The notes beneath the pieces were generated by a model. That model saw nothing but the letters and a program-made list of their open reading frames with translations. It was not told where the DNA came from and did no database searches. Positions 37,503-47,851 of a stretch of 64,000 nucleotides of DNA are shown here, one piece after another. Every line of letters begins with the position of its first letter. Positions within the stretch are counted from its first letter, which is position 1. The translations under genes and the position numbers were made by a program. The stretch is from Pseudomonas sp. B21_DOA (GTDB taxonomy: Bacteria; Pseudomonadota; Gammaproteobacteria; Pseudomonadales; Pseudomonadaceae), in assembly GCA_030544685.1 (NCBI GenBank), contig CP086683.1, positions 744,001 to 808,000 of the forward strand. Direction: 5' to 3'.

Positions 37503-37948
37503 GCCTCAGCCCTCTAAAACCACATGCCCAACCCGGCATGGGTTGGCCGCTTAATCTCTCAGTCATTTGGCGCCAGGCGCCGCGTTTCTTTAGAGGTCTT
37601 ACCGGCTACACCTACAGTGAAGGAACCGGGCCCCTAGAAAAGAGCGCTGCTTTATACCAGAAAGACCGGGGTGCAACAACAATCGCTGTGCAATGAATCA
37701 ATAAAATGCCGCTTTTTCGGCCTGCGAACGCTTTGAACAAAGGCCGCGACCGGTTTTGACCACTCGTCGCAGAAATCCGCTCCTACAGGCAATTCGGACT
37801 TTTCATTTCGCTGCCCATGCTCGAAACCGCGCAAGAGTGCGCCTGAAAATGCAAAAAGGGGATAGTCATTTGCAATTCAGAGCTCTAGGGTAGGACTTTT
37901 CCAGACTGCACTTGCAGATGGGCCTTCGATCTGTAAAGGAAACCGACC
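37503..37948. other. intergenic region upstream of rpmB and the peptide-binding protein
   Basis: About 446 bases between divergent genes. It holds the rpmB leader with a CCGGCATGGGTTGG inverted repeat around 37530, and an untranslated stretch where no credible gene is seen. A Shine-Dalgarno (AAAGGA) precedes the binding-protein ATG at 37949. Promoters cannot be placed with certainty. Confidence 0.5.
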
Positions 37949-39536
37949 ATGCGCCTCGCTGCCCTACCCCTGTTACTCGCTCCGCTGTTGCTGAGCCCCT
38001 CGCCCAGGCCGCCGCGTTGAGCGTTTGTACCGAGGCCAGTCCCGAAGGGTTCGACGTGGTGCAGTACAACTCGCTGACCACCACCAATGCTTCGGCTGAC
38101 GTACTGATGAACCGCTTGGTGGATTTCGATACCGCCAGTGGCAAGGTCATCCCGAGCCTTGCTGACAGCTGGGAAGTCAGCACCGACGGCCTGACGTATG
38201 TATTCAAACTGCACCCGCAGGTGAAATTTCATACAACCGAGTACTTCAAGCCGAGCCGCGAGCTGAGCGCTGAAGACGTCAAATTCAGCTTCGACCGCAT
38301 GCTCGACCCGGCCAACCCGTGGCACAAGGTCGCCCAGAGCGGCTTCCCCATGCGCAGTCGATGCAACTGCCGACCCTGATCAAGAAGATCGACGCCCTCG
38401 ACCCGCTCACCGTGCGTTTTACTCTCGACCATCCGGATTCGACTTTCCTCGCGACCCTGAGCATGGGCTTCGCCTCGATTTATTCCGCCGAATACGCCGA
38501 CAAACTGATGAAGGCCGGCGCCACCGACAAACTCAACAGCCAGCCGATCGGCACCGGCCCGTTCGTGTTCAACCGCTTTCAGAAAGACGCAGCGATCCGC
38601 TACAAGGCAAACCCGGAATATTTCCGTGGCAAGCCTGCCGTCGACCCGTTGATCTTCGCTATCACGCCGGACGCCAACGTGCGCCTGCAAAAGCTGCGGC
38701 GCAATGAATGCCAGATCGCCCTGTCGCCAAAACCACTGGACGTACAGGCTGCGCTGAAGGAGCCGACGCTGAAAGTCGAAAAGACTGAGGCTTTCATGAC
38801 CGCTTTCGTGGGCATCAACAGCCAGCATCCGCCACTGGACAAACCGGAAGTGCGCCAGGCGATCAACCTCGCTTTCGACAAGGCCAACTACATCAAAGCC
38901 GTGTTCGAAGACACCGCCGAGGCGGCCAACGGCCCGTACCCGCCGAACACCTGGAGCTACGCGAAGAACCTGCCGAGCTATCCGCACGACGTGGCCAAAG
39001 CCAAGGCGCTGCTCGCCAAGGCCGGCTTGAAGGAGGGTTTCCAGACGACGATCTGGACGCGGCCATCGGGCAGCCTGCTCAACCCGAACCCGAGCCTCGG
39101 CGCGCAGATGCTGCAGTCGGATCTGGCCGAGATCGGCATACAGGCTGAGATCCGTGTGATCGAATGGGGCGAACTGATTCGACGCGCCAAGGCCGGCGAA
39201 CATGACCTGCTGTTCATGGGCTGGGCCGGCGATAACGGCGACCCGGACAACTTCCTCACCCCACAGTTTTCCTGCGCGGCGGTGAAGTCCGGCACCAACT
39301 TCGCGCGGTACTGCAACGCCGATCTGGACAAGCTGATCAGCGCCGGCAAGACCACCAGCGAGCAAGGCGTACGGACCAAGCTGTATGAACAGGCACAGGC
39401 GCAGATCCAGCAGCAGGCACTGTGGCTGCCCCTGGCGCACCCGACGGCCTACGCTTTGACGCGCAAGGATGTTCAGGGTTATTCCGTCAGCCCGTTTGGC
39501 CGGCAGGATTATTCAAAAATCAGCCTCAAGCCCTAA
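37949..39536 (+). pseudogene. ABC transporter peptide-binding protein, two frame breaks
   Basis: A family-5 solute-binding protein (DppA/OppA-like), about 529 residues when repaired, exported to the periplasm. The ATG at 37949 opens MRLAALPLLLAPLLLS, but one C is missing from the run 37996-37999; adding it completes the signal peptide PLAQAAA and gives ALSVCTEASPEGFDVVQYN. A second missing C in 38346-38349 interrupts SGFPHAQSMQLPTLI. The remaining sequence (LTVRFTLDHPDSTFLATLSM, PIGTGPFVFNRFQKDAAIRY, GWAGDNGDPDNFLTP) is normal. No permease or ATPase gene is adjacent, so it may serve a dpp system elsewhere. Both breaks are homopolymer losses. Confidence 0.88.
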
Positions 39537-39620
39537 GCGGCAAGCGGCAAGCGGCAAGCGGCAAGCTAGAGCACTCCGCGCACGGCTCCAGCTTGCCGCT
39601 TGCAGCTAGAGGCTTGCCGC
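39536..39620. repeat. tandem AGCGGCA heptamers with inverted arm
   Basis: Four direct copies of AGCGGCA at 39536-39563 are followed by a segment that pairs back (GCTTGCCGCTTGCAGC, GGCTTGCCGC). The element lies after the binding-protein gene and before radC, both ending there. Confidence 0.8.
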
Positions 39621-39627
39621 TGCTCTT

Positions 39628-40303
39628 TTACATCCAGCCACACTCGGCCATCGACAGCGGTTCGCCGTCTCCGATGATGAAGTGATCGAGCACTCGCACG
39701 TCAATCAGCTCCAGCGCTTTCTGCAGGCGCTTGGTCAGCAGCCGATCGGCCTGACTTGGATCGGTATTGCCGGACGGGTGGTTGTGACAGAGGATCACCG
39801 CTGCGGCGTTATTGGCCAGCGCGCGCTTCACCACCTCCCGAGGATGCACGCTGGTGTTGTCGATAGAGCCGCGAAACAGCGCCTCGAAATTCAGCACCTG
39901 GTGCTTTGAATCGAGAAACAGGCAGCCGAACACCTCGTGCGGCTCATGCCGCAGCATTGCCTTGAGGTAATCGCGGACGACCTGAGGGTTCTTCCAGGGC
40001 CGGTTTCTGTCGTGAACGCTCGGCCAGATGGCGCTTGCTCATTTCCTGAGCGGCTTGCAACTGGGCGAACTTGGCCGGGCCGAGGCCCATTTGTTTGCTG
40101 AATGCGTCCTGATCGGCCTCGAGCAACAAACGCAGGCCACCGAATTGCGTCAGCAGATGTCTGGCGAGGTCAACAGCGCTTTTTCCGGGCAATCCGGTGC
40201 GCAGAAAAATCGCCAACAGCTCAGCATCCGAAAGACTCCCTGCCCCATGCTCCAACAGCCTTTCCCGCGGCCGTTCCGCCGCCGGCCAATCGCGAATACT
40301 CAT
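39628..40303 (-). pseudogene. radC: RadC family protein, one frame break
   Basis: A RadC (MPN/JAMM) family protein; the family name is historical and the true role is unsettled, since DNA repair function was not confirmed in E. coli. Repaired length is 224 residues. The start ATG 40303 follows a strong AAGGAGGT. The N-terminal part [40 protein letters not shown] is a helix-hairpin-helix-like region. The C-terminal JAMM motif is [14 protein letters not shown] break near 39986-39994 changes the frame; here one base appears to be extra rather than missing (its removal gives [15 protein letters not shown] or LEEPQVVR). This contrasts with the other breaks in the window. Confidence 0.88.
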
Positions 40304-40435
40304 AGCACCTCCTTGTCTGTGGGCGCCGCTGTTCCGTAGCGGTCGCTGTGATATCGTAGCCCATCTTTTTGGCGGTCGATTCAACCCTGGGGAGGGTATC
40401 GCGCCGCCGTCATCAACGAAATGAAAGGCAGACCT

Positions 40436-41644
40436 ATGCAGCGGCTGTATCGGAAACGCATCGTTCTGGGCGTCGGCGGCGGCATTGCGGCCTATAAGAG
40501 CGCCGATCTGGTTCGCCGCCTGATCGATCAGGGTGCGGAAGTGCGCGTGGTCATGACCCATGGCGGCGCCGAATTCATTACCCCGCTGACCATGCAGGCC
40601 CTCTCGGGGCACCCGGTTCACCTCGACTTGCTCGACCCTGCCGCCGAAGCCGCCATGGGCCATATCGAGCTGGCGAAATGGGCCGATCTGGTACTGATCG
40701 CCCCGGCCACCGCCGACCTGATCGCTCGTCTGGCCCAAGGCATAGCCAATGATCTGCTGACCACACTGGTGCTGGCCACCGACGCCGTGGTTGCCGTCGC
40801 GCCGGCGATGAATCAGGCGATGTGGCGCGATCCGGCGACCCAGGCCAACCTGCAACTGCTGGAAAGCCGTGGCTTGAAGACTTTCGGCCCGGCCTCGGGC
40901 AGTCAGGCCTGCGGCGACGTCGGCATGGGCCGCATGATGGAAGCCACCGATCTGGCGCTGCTCGCCGCCGATTGCTTCCAGCGCCTGGCCCTCACCGGCA
41001 AGCATGTGGTGATCACCGCCGGCCCGACTCAGGAAAACATCGACCCGGTGCGCTACATCACCAACCATAGCTCGGGAAAAATGGGCTTTGCCCTCGCCGA
41101 AGCAGCCGTGGAAGCCGGCGCCCGGGTGACATTGATCAGCGGCCCGGTGCACCTGCCGACGCCTGATCGCGTGACGCGGATTGACGTGGTCAGCGCCCGC
41201 GACATGCTCGCCGCCTGCGAATCGGCCATACCTTGCGATGTGTTCATTTCGTCGGCAGCGGTGGCGGACTACCGCCCCGAAGTCGTCGCCCCGCATAAAC
41301 TCAAGAAAGATCCTACGAGCGGCGACGGCTTCGTCCTGCAAATGGTGCGCAATCCGGACATTCTCGCCACCATCGCGACCCGTCCCGACCGTCCGTTCAG
41401 TGTCGGCTTCGCTGCCGAAACCGAACACCTGCTCGACTACGCTGCACGCAAGCTGAAGGACAAGAATCTCGATCTGATCGTCGCCAACGACGTCGCCAAC
41501 CCGAGCATCGGTTTCAACAGCGAAGAAAACGCCTGCAGCGTCATCGACCGTGAGCTGCACGCCACGGTTTTCGCCCAGACCAGCAAGAGCAAGATCGCTC
41601 GCCAACTGGTCACTTTTATCGCCGAACGTCTGAACCAGGTTTAA
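40436..41644 (+). CDS. coaBC: bifunctional PPCDC/PPC synthetase
   Basis: CoaBC condenses 4'-phosphopantothenate with cysteine and decarboxylates the product, in coenzyme A synthesis. It is a 402-residue protein. The N-terminal flavoprotein (CoaC) domain has [18 protein letters not shown], the His in [25 protein letters not shown], and [14 protein letters not shown]; the substrate-clamp [13 protein letters not shown] follows. The C-terminal CoaB domain has [23 protein letters not shown] longer frame starts at 40421, but the ATG at 40436 after AAAGGCAG gives the family start. It is followed by dut 5 bases later. Confidence 0.97.
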   Translation: MQRLYRKRIVLGVGGGIAAYKSADLVRRLIDQGAEVRVVMTHGGAEFITPLTMQALSGHPVHLDLLDPAAEAAMGHIELAKWADLVLIAPATADLIARLAQGIANDLLTTLVLATDAVVAVAPAMNQAMWRDPATQANLQLLESRGLKTFGPASGSQACGDVGMGRMMEATDLALLAADCFQRLALTGKHVVITAGPTQENIDPVRYITNHSSGKMGFALAEAAVEAGARVTLISGPVHLPTPDRVTRIDVVSARDMLAACESAIPCDVFISSAAVADYRPEVVAPHKLKKDPTSGDGFVLQMVRNPDILATIATRPDRPFSVGFAAETEHLLDYAARKLKDKNLDLIVANDVANPSIGFNSEENACSVIDRELHATVFAQTSKSKIARQLVTFIAERLNQV

Positions 41645-41649
41645 TTTAC

Positions 41650-42105
41650 ATGCACGCTTTGCAAGCCAAGATCCTCGATCCACGCATCGGTACCGAATTC
41701 CCGCTGCCGCAATACGCCACACCGGGCTCCGCCGGCCTCGATCTGCGCGCCATGCTGGAACAGGACATCGTGATCAAACCGGGTGAAACCGTGTTGATCC
41801 CCACCGGGCTGTCGGTGTACATCGGCGACCCGAATCTCGCCGCGCTGATCCTGCCGCGCTCGGGCATGGGCCACAAACACGGCATCGTGCTGGGCAATCT
41901 GGTCGGCCTGATCGACTCCGATTACCAGGGTCCGCTGATGGTGTCCTGCTGGAACCGTGGCCAGAGCGATTTCACCATGACCGTCGGCGAGCGCCTGGCG
42001 CAATTGGTGCTGGTGCCGGTGGTGCAGGCGCATTTCGAGATGGTTGAAGAGTTCGTCGAGACCGAGCGCGGCACCGGCGGCTTTGGCCACACTGGCACCA
42101 AATGA
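41650..42105 (+). CDS. dut: dUTP diphosphatase
   Basis: Trimeric dUTPase of 151 residues that splits dUTP to dUMP and PPi, keeping uracil out of DNA and supplying dTMP synthesis. The five motifs are present: [12 protein letters not shown] (I, here [13 protein letters not shown]), [12 protein letters not shown] (II), [15 protein letters not shown] (III), [12 protein letters not shown] (IV) and [10 protein letters not shown] at the C-terminus (V). It is coupled to coaBC, as in most gammaproteobacteria. Confidence 0.98.
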   Translation: MHALQAKILDPRIGTEFPLPQYATPGSAGLDLRAMLEQDIVIKPGETVLIPTGLSVYIGDPNLAALILPRSGMGHKHGIVLGNLVGLIDSDYQGPLMVSCWNRGQSDFTMTVGERLAQLVLVPVVQAHFEMVEEFVETERGTGGFGHTGTK

Positions 42106-42116
42106 TTGGCACCGCC

Positions 42117-42220
42117 CTGTAGGAGCTGCCGAAGGCTGCGATCTTTTGATCTTGATCTTAAAAAGCAAAATCAAAAGATCGTCCGATCGCGGCCCGAGCC
42201 TGCGGCAGCTCTTACACGGA
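42117..42220. repeat. repeat of the GATCGCAGCCTTCGGC family
   Basis: Contains CTGTAGGAGCTGCCGAAGGCTGCGATC and, 55 bases on, a diverged partner (GATCGTCCGATCGCGGCCCG...GCAGCTCTTACACGG) around the AT-rich palindromic GATCTTGATCTTAAAAAGC. It is a degenerate inverted copy of the elements at 16320 and 44758. It lies between dut and algC. The remaining 200 bases to algC show no gene. Confidence 0.75.
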
Positions 42221-42419
42221 AATTTGTGCAGATTCACCAGAACGGTTAAGCGCGGAAAATCAAGGTTTTGCCGGCCGCGAGCCCGGCCAGGCGAGGCGTC
42301 ATGGCCCTTTCATAGCACGAACTCTCTGTGGAAAACGCCGTCATACCCTTCAGTTTGAGCCTGCCGTCGAAGATTTCGCCGGTCTGTCCCGCCCTTTTCG
42401 AGATGGAGCATTTCCGCAG

Positions 42420-43817
42420 ATGAATACCCCCGCCAAGATCGCCCCGAAGCTGCCTGACAGCATTTTCCGCGCCTACGACATTCGCGGCACCGTGCCGGAA
42501 TACCTCAACGGTGAAACCGCCTACTGGATCGGCCGCGCCATCGGCTCGCAGAGCCTGGCCCAGGGCGAACCGAATGTGTCGGTCGGTCGCGACGGTCGCC
42601 TGTCCGGCCCGGAGCTGGTCGCGGAACTCATTCGCGGCATCGCCGAGAGCGGTTGCCACGTCAGCGATGTCGGCCTGGTGCCAACGCCGGCGCTGTACTA
42701 CGCCGCCAATGTGCTGGCCGGCAAATCCGGGGTGATGCTCACCGGCAGCCACAATCCGTCGAACTACAACGGCTTCAAAATCGTCATCGCCGGCGACACT
42801 CTCGCCAACGAACAGATTCAGGTGCTGCACGGACGCATCAAGAACAACGACCTGAGCACTGGCCAGGGCAGCGTCACCCAAGTCGAAATCCTCGACCGCT
42901 ACAACACCGAAATCGTCCAGGACATCAAACTCGCTCGTCGCCTGAAAGTCGTGGTCGACTGCGGCAACGGCGCTGCCGGTGTGATCGCTCCGCAATTGAT
43001 CGAAGCGCTGAACTGCGAAGTCATCCCGCTGTTCTGCGAAGTCGACGGCAACTTTCCGAACCATCACCCGGATCCGGGCAAACCGGAAAACCTCGTCGAC
43101 CTTATCGCCAAGGTCAAGGAAACCAACGCCGATATCGGCCTGGCCTTCGACGGTGACGGCGACCGCGTCGGTGTGGTGACCAACACCGGCAGCATCGTCT
43201 ACCCGGACCGTCTGCTGATGCTGTTCGCCCGCGACGTGGTGGCACGCAACCCGGACGCGGAAATCATCTTCGACGTTAAATGCACCCGCCGTTTGGTGCC
43301 GCTGATCAAGGAATACGGCGGTCGGCCGCTAATGTGGAAGACCGGTCACTCGTTGATCAAAAAGAAAATGAAACAATCCGGCGCGCTGTTGGCCGGCGAA
43401 ATGAGCGGGCACATCTTCTTCAAGGAGCGCTGGTTCGGTTTCGACGACGGCATCTACAGCGCCGCACGTCTGCTGGAGATCCTCAGCAAGGAAAAATCCA
43501 CTGCGGAAGAGCTGTTTGCGACCTTCCCGAACGATATTTCCACGCCGGAAATCAATATCCATGTGACCGAAGAGAGCAAATTCAGCATCATTGATGCACT
43601 GCACGATGCTCAGTGGGGCGAAGGCGCCGACCTGACCACCATCGACGGCGTGCGGGTCGATTACGCCAAAGGCTGGGGCCTGGTGCGCGCATCCAACACC
43701 ACACCGGTGCTGGTGCTGCGCTTCGAGGCCGATGACGAGGCTGAATTGCAGCGCATCAAGGATGTGTTCCACGCCCAACTGAAACGCGTTGCACCTGATC
43801 TCCAACTACCGTTCTGA
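42420..43817 (+). CDS. algC: phosphomannomutase/phosphoglucomutase
   Basis: AlgC interconverts Man-6-P/Man-1-P and Glc-6-P/Glc-1-P, feeding alginate, lipopolysaccharide and other polysaccharides. The 465-residue protein has the catalytic phosphoserine in GVMLTGSHNPSNYNGFK (Ser near residue 110), the metal loop DGDGDRVG, the sugar-binding GEMSGHIFF, and the phosphate loop RASNTTPVLVLRF. Here it is the short, soluble form without an N-terminal membrane extension seen in some pseudomonads. It is followed 17 bases later by argB, the standard neighbour. Confidence 0.97.
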   Translation: MNTPAKIAPKLPDSIFRAYDIRGTVPEYLNGETAYWIGRAIGSQSLAQGEPNVSVGRDGRLSGPELVAELIRGIAESGCHVSDVGLVPTPALYYAANVLAGKSGVMLTGSHNPSNYNGFKIVIAGDTLANEQIQVLHGRIKNNDLSTGQGSVTQVEILDRYNTEIVQDIKLARRLKVVVDCGNGAAGVIAPQLIEALNCEVIPLFCEVDGNFPNHHPDPGKPENLVDLIAKVKETNADIGLAFDGDGDRVGVVTNTGSIVYPDRLLMLFARDVVARNPDAEIIFDVKCTRRLVPLIKEYGGRPLMWKTGHSLIKKKMKQSGALLAGEMSGHIFFKERWFGFDDGIYSAARLLEILSKEKSTAEELFATFPNDISTPEINIHVTEESKFSIIDALHDAQWGEGADLTTIDGVRVDYAKGWGLVRASNTTPVLVLRFEADDEAELQRIKDVFHAQLKRVAPDLQLPF

Positions 43818-43834
43818 TCCACCCGGAGCCCTGA

Positions 43835-44740
<906 letters not shown>

Positions 44741-44757
44741 TCGCCAATCGCTGAAGC

Positions 44758-44846
44758 AAAAGATCGCAGCCTTCAATAGCTCCTACAGGGATTTCGCACA
44801 CGCGAGAATCCGCTTTTGTAGGAACTGACGAAGGCTGCGATCTTTT
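44758..44846. repeat. inverted repeat, GATCGCAGCCTTC family
   Basis: Arms AAAAGATCGCAGCCTTC and GAAGGCTGCGATCTTTT around a 55-base centre. It is the third copy of this family in the window, lying 17 bases after argB; with its T tract it might also end the algC-argB transcript. Confidence 0.87.
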
Positions 44847-44948
44847 TTGTGCGCGCAGGAAAAGCCTGACTCGACACAGCGAAACGTCCGACATCCCTCC
44901 AGAACAAATCTCCATAGGATCTTCCTCTCATCCAACGGAGATTCACTC

Positions 44949-45179
44949 ATGCAGAAAGATTACGTTCCTTACGGCAGCGATGTTTCAGCAGGCACCTACG
45001 AATGCGTGGACTGCGGCCATCGTTATTCCAATCAAGCCAAGACTTCAATGCCGCCCTGCCCGCAGTTTCGCAAATCGGCGCATGTCCTGAACGGCTGGAA
45101 AACCCTCACCGGCCAAGGTGACGCGCCACAGGATCCGTACCCGGAGAAATCCGAAACACCAGCCGCCAGCAAAAAATAA
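44949..45179 (+). CDS. small zinc-ribbon protein
   Basis: A 76-residue protein starting MQKDYVPYGSDVSAGTYECVDCGHRY; the CxxC pair (residues 19-22) plus the later PPCPQF resemble half of a rubredoxin/zinc-ribbon knuckle. The usual fourth cysteine after PPCP is replaced, so metal binding may be incomplete. The C-terminus (DAPQDPYPEKSETPAASKK) is disordered. Zinc-ribbon proteins of this type are found in other pseudomonads, but no function is known. It begins a three-gene run that ends at 46140, with 18 bases to the next gene. Confidence 0.8.
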   Translation: MQKDYVPYGSDVSAGTYECVDCGHRYSNQAKTSMPPCPQFRKSAHVLNGWKTLTGQGDAPQDPYPEKSETPAASKK

Positions 45180-45197
45180 TCCCGGAGCGCCTGAGCC

Positions 45198-45770
45198 ATG
45201 CAGATCTCGTTCACGATCGACGCCGACGCTTTCGAGCAGGAACAGAAGGAACCGGTGAAAAAGACCTTGCGCATCGGCGACGCTGAAATCGCCCATGCGC
45301 TGGAGCGCATCGCCAAGGCCAGCCTGACCGAGTACCTGAAAATGCTGGTCGAGGGCGGCATGCCCAGCCGGGCTGATGAAGCCAAACAGGATCGCCTGCT
45401 GTATTTGATACAGAGTTACTTCGGGCAAACCCTGCCGACCGAATCGCAGATATCGACGATCTTTCAACTGACCCAGAGCCAAAGCAAAACCCTGCTGAAG
45501 AACACCGTTTCGCGCTTTCGCAACCAACTCGACGACATCTTGCAGCACAGTATGCGCGCGGTGATCGAGTCCGCCGAACATGCGCAAAATGTGTATCTGG
45601 TGGTGATCAGCTCGGACGTGATTCGCGACGAACTGAACATGCTCATTACCCAAAACGAGCCGACCTTCAAACCCATCACCAAACGCAAGGGCAGCGCCGG
45701 ACAGTTCGAAATCAGCGAAGATTCCCACGCATTGCTCTGCGCAACGCTGGGGCTGAATGCCGTTCAGTGA
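45198..45770 (+). CDS. unrecognised protein, HTH-like middle
   Basis: A 190-residue protein I cannot assign. Residues 65-115 (DRLLYLIQSYFG, LPTESQISTIFQLTQSQSKT, LLKNTVSRFRNQLDDIL) look like a helix-turn-helix with a basic recognition helix. The C-terminal part (NVYLVVISSDVIRDELNMLI) may be an alpha/beta domain. There is no signal peptide. GGAG lies about 9 bases before the ATG. It overlaps the next gene by 14 bases, so both are surely co-translated. A DNA-binding or sensor role is a guess from the fold pattern only. Codon use is like its neighbours. Confidence 0.75.
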   Translation: MQISFTIDADAFEQEQKEPVKKTLRIGDAEIAHALERIAKASLTEYLKMLVEGGMPSRADEAKQDRLLYLIQSYFGQTLPTESQISTIFQLTQSQSKTLLKNTVSRFRNQLDDILQHSMRAVIESAEHAQNVYLVVISSDVIRDELNMLITQNEPTFKPITKRKGSAGQFEISEDSHALLCATLGLNAVQ

Positions 45771-46140
45771 CATTGTCGCGGTCAGTGGCTTGCTGCTGAC
45801 CCTGACCACGTTCATGTTCAATCTGGCGTGGCCAGCGCTCAACGAAGCGTTGGCTGAGGATGAATATCAAAAGGGTTCGCAGGCTCGAAAACGTAGTCGA
45901 GACAGGATTCTGGCCACTGTCTACTGGCGAGCATTGCCGTTGACGTGTGCTTTTGTGGCGCTGTTTTACGTTAACTTGCCGGCGGCAGTCGGAATCGTGC
46001 GCAGCAGCACGCTGGATCTGTGGGATTTCGATGTGGATCGCACGCTGTACGTCATGGTGGTAGTTGCGCTGCTGGTGTTTGCGCTGGTCAATATCGGATT
46101 GGCGCTGAGGCTGCTCATGAAATGGCGAAGTCTGCGTTGA
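45757..46140 (+). CDS. unrecognised inner-membrane protein
   Basis: A 127-residue protein with three likely membrane helices (about residues 7-27, 57-80 and 97-120) and a charged central loop with KGSQARKRSRDR. No family is recognised. Its start lies inside the end of the preceding gene (14-base overlap), and a strong terminator follows at 46149, so it closes the three-gene group. Coupling with an HTH-like partner suggests a membrane sensor-regulator pair, but this is inference. Confidence 0.72.
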   Translation: MPFSDIVAVSGLLLTLTTFMFNLAWPALNEALAEDEYQKGSQARKRSRDRILATVYWRALPLTCAFVALFYVNLPAAVGIVRSSTLDLWDFDVDRTLYVMVVVALLVFALVNIGLALRLLMKWRSLR

Positions 46141-46148
46141 TCGCCAAC

Positions 46149-46187
46149 AAAAAGACCCGGTTCAGCCTGACTGAACCGGGTCTTTTA
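46149..46187 (+). terminator. terminator after the three-gene group
   Basis: A 16-base stem AAAAGACCCGGTTCAG / CTGAACCGGGTCTTTT with a 5-base loop, immediately after the membrane-protein stop; a T run follows. Confidence 0.92.
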
Positions 46188-46188
46188 C

Positions 46189-46272
46189 TGTGGGAGCGAG
46201 CCTGCTCGCGAAAGCGTAATTTGCCTCACCGCTGATAGGTGACGGCCATTCGCGAGCAGGCTCGCTCCCACA
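46189..46272. repeat. REP doublet
   Basis: An inverted pair TGTGGGAGCGAGCCTGCTCG / complement ending CGAGCAGGCTCGCTCCCACA, between the terminator and the pyrE stop. Confidence 0.9.
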
Positions 46273-46276
46273 TTGG

Positions 46277-46921
46277 TCAAACGCCAAATTGGGCGCGATA
46301 CGCTTCCACGGCTGGCAGATGCTGCTTGAGCTGCGGATCATCGGCGAGGAACTCCAGCACCTGATTCAGCGAGACGATGCTGATCACCGGAATACCGAAG
46401 TCGCGCTCGACTTCCTGGATCGCCGACAGTTCGCCGTTGCCACGCTCCTGACGGTTCAATGCGATCAGCACACCGGCGGCCTTGGCGCCGTCCTGGGAAG
46501 CGATGATCTGCATCACTTCGCGAATGGCAGTGCCAGCGGTGATCACGTCGTCGATGATCAAGACTTCGCCAGTCAGCGGTGCGCCGACCAGGCTGCCGCC
46601 CTCGCCGTGGGCCTTGGCTTCCTTGCGGTTGAAGCACCATGGCAGGTCACGGCCGTGATGTTCGGCCAGCGCAACGGCGGTCGTGGCCGCCAGCGGAATG
46701 CCTTTATAAGCCGGGCCAAACAGAACGTCGAAGGGGATACCGCTTTCGGCGATGGCCGCAGCGTAGAAACGTCCCAGTTGCGCCAGGGCCGAACCCGAGT
46801 TGAACAGGCCGGCGTTGAAGAAGTAGGGACTGGTGCGCCCGGACTTCAGGGTGAACTCACCGAAGCGCAAAACGCCGCGATCGATGGCAAAACGAATGAA
46901 ATCGCGCTGATACGCTTGCAT
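46277..46921 (-). CDS. pyrE: orotate phosphoribosyltransferase
   Basis: PyrE makes OMP from orotate and PRPP in pyrimidine synthesis. A 214-residue enzyme. The PRPP motif is [18 protein letters not shown]; the flexible loop carries the catalytic Lys in [28 protein letters not shown] is also typical. It is divergent from crc with 81 bases between, a pairing conserved in pseudomonads. Confidence 0.98.
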   Translation of the reverse strand: MQAYQRDFIRFAIDRGVLRFGEFTLKSGRTSPYFFNAGLFNSGSALAQLGRFYAAAIAESGIPFDVLFGPAYKGIPLAATTAVALAEHHGRDLPWCFNRKEAKAHGEGGSLVGAPLTGEVLIIDDVITAGTAIREVMQIIASQDGAKAAGVLIALNRQERGNGELSAIQEVERDFGIPVISIVSLNQVLEFLADDPQLKQHLPAVEAYRAQFGV

Positions 46922-47002
46922 GAAAAAACCCCAAATACCACGGATTTAGCTAATTAGCTTGACGCCGTGTATCATACACGCACGCGATTTTTGGGGCCAT
47001 TT

Positions 47003-47782
47003 ATGCGGATCATCAGTGTGAACGTCAATGGTATTCAGGCGGCAGTCGAGCGCGGTTTGCTCAGTTGGCTGCAAGCCCAGAATGCCGACGTCATCTGCCT
47101 GCAGGACACCCGTGCCTCCGCCTTTGAACTGGATGACCCAGCCTTCCAACTGGATGGCTACTTCCTTTATGCCTGCGATGCTGAAGTCCCTGCCCAAGGC
47201 GGCGTGGCTTTGTACTCGCGGTTGCAACCGAAGGCTGTCATCAGCGGTCTCGGTTTCGAGACGGCCGACCGCTACGGGCGCTACCTGCAAGCAGATTTCG
47301 ACAAAGTCAGTATTGCCACCTTGCTGTTTCCTTCGGGGATGAACGGCGATGAGGACTTGAACCAGAAGTTCAAGCTCATGGACGATTTCGGCAAGTACCT
47401 GGACAAACAGCGACGCAAACGTCGCGAGTACATTTATTGTGGCTCGCTGTACGTTGCGCAGCAGAAACTCGACATCAAGAACTGGCGCGACAGCCAGCAA
47501 TCTCCAGGCTTCCTGGCGCCGGAACGCGCCTGGATGGATGAGATTGTCGGCAACATGGGCTATGTCGATGCGCTGCGCGAAGTCAGTCGCGAAGGCGATC
47601 AGTACAGCTGGTGGCCGGATAACGAACAGGCCGAGATGCTCAATCTGGGCTGGCGTTTCGATTATCAGATCCTGACCCCGGGCCTGCGTCGCTCGGTGCG
47701 CAGTGCGCGCCTGCCGCGTCAGCCACGGTTTTCACAGCACGCGCCGTTGATCGTCGACTACGACTGGACGCTGACCATCTAA
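47003..47782 (+). CDS. crc: catabolite repression control protein Crc
   Basis: Crc is a translational repressor co-factor that, with Hfq, blocks CA-rich mRNAs when preferred carbon sources are present. It has the exonuclease-III/EEP fold but has lost nuclease activity. The 259-residue protein (MRIISVNVNGIQAAVERGLL, ADVICLQDTRASAFELDD, EYIYCGSLYVAQQKLDIKN, SQHAPLIVDYDWTLTI) is nearly identical to P. aeruginosa Crc as I remember it. The start at 47003 is that of the family; the frame is open to 46967 but has no ribosome site there. Confidence 0.98.
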   Translation: MRIISVNVNGIQAAVERGLLSWLQAQNADVICLQDTRASAFELDDPAFQLDGYFLYACDAEVPAQGGVALYSRLQPKAVISGLGFETADRYGRYLQADFDKVSIATLLFPSGMNGDEDLNQKFKLMDDFGKYLDKQRRKRREYIYCGSLYVAQQKLDIKNWRDSQQSPGFLAPERAWMDEIVGNMGYVDALREVSREGDQYSWWPDNEQAEMLNLGWRFDYQILTPGLRRSVRSARLPRQPRFSQHAPLIVDYDWTLTI

Positions 47783-47802
47783 GCGTCGTATCGCAGCCAA
47801 AG

Positions 47803-47836
47803 AAAATGCCCGCATCGTGAGATGCGGGCATTTTTT
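47803..47836. terminator. bidirectional terminator crc / gltS
   Basis: A 14-base perfect stem AAAATGCCCGCATC / GATGCGGGCATTTT with a GTGA loop, between the converging crc and gltS genes. Confidence 0.92.
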
Positions 47837-47851
47837 ATGTGCTGTCCTTTT

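Noticed and set aside
39944..41722. 592-codon minus-strand frame across radC and coaBC
   Set aside because: Only its last 120 codons are RadC (start 40303); the rest is antisense to coaBC and dut. A fusion protein is not supported.
44758..46272. Genomic island around the three-gene unknown group
   Set aside because: Base composition and codon use resemble the flanks, and no integrase, tRNA or direct-repeat ends are visible.
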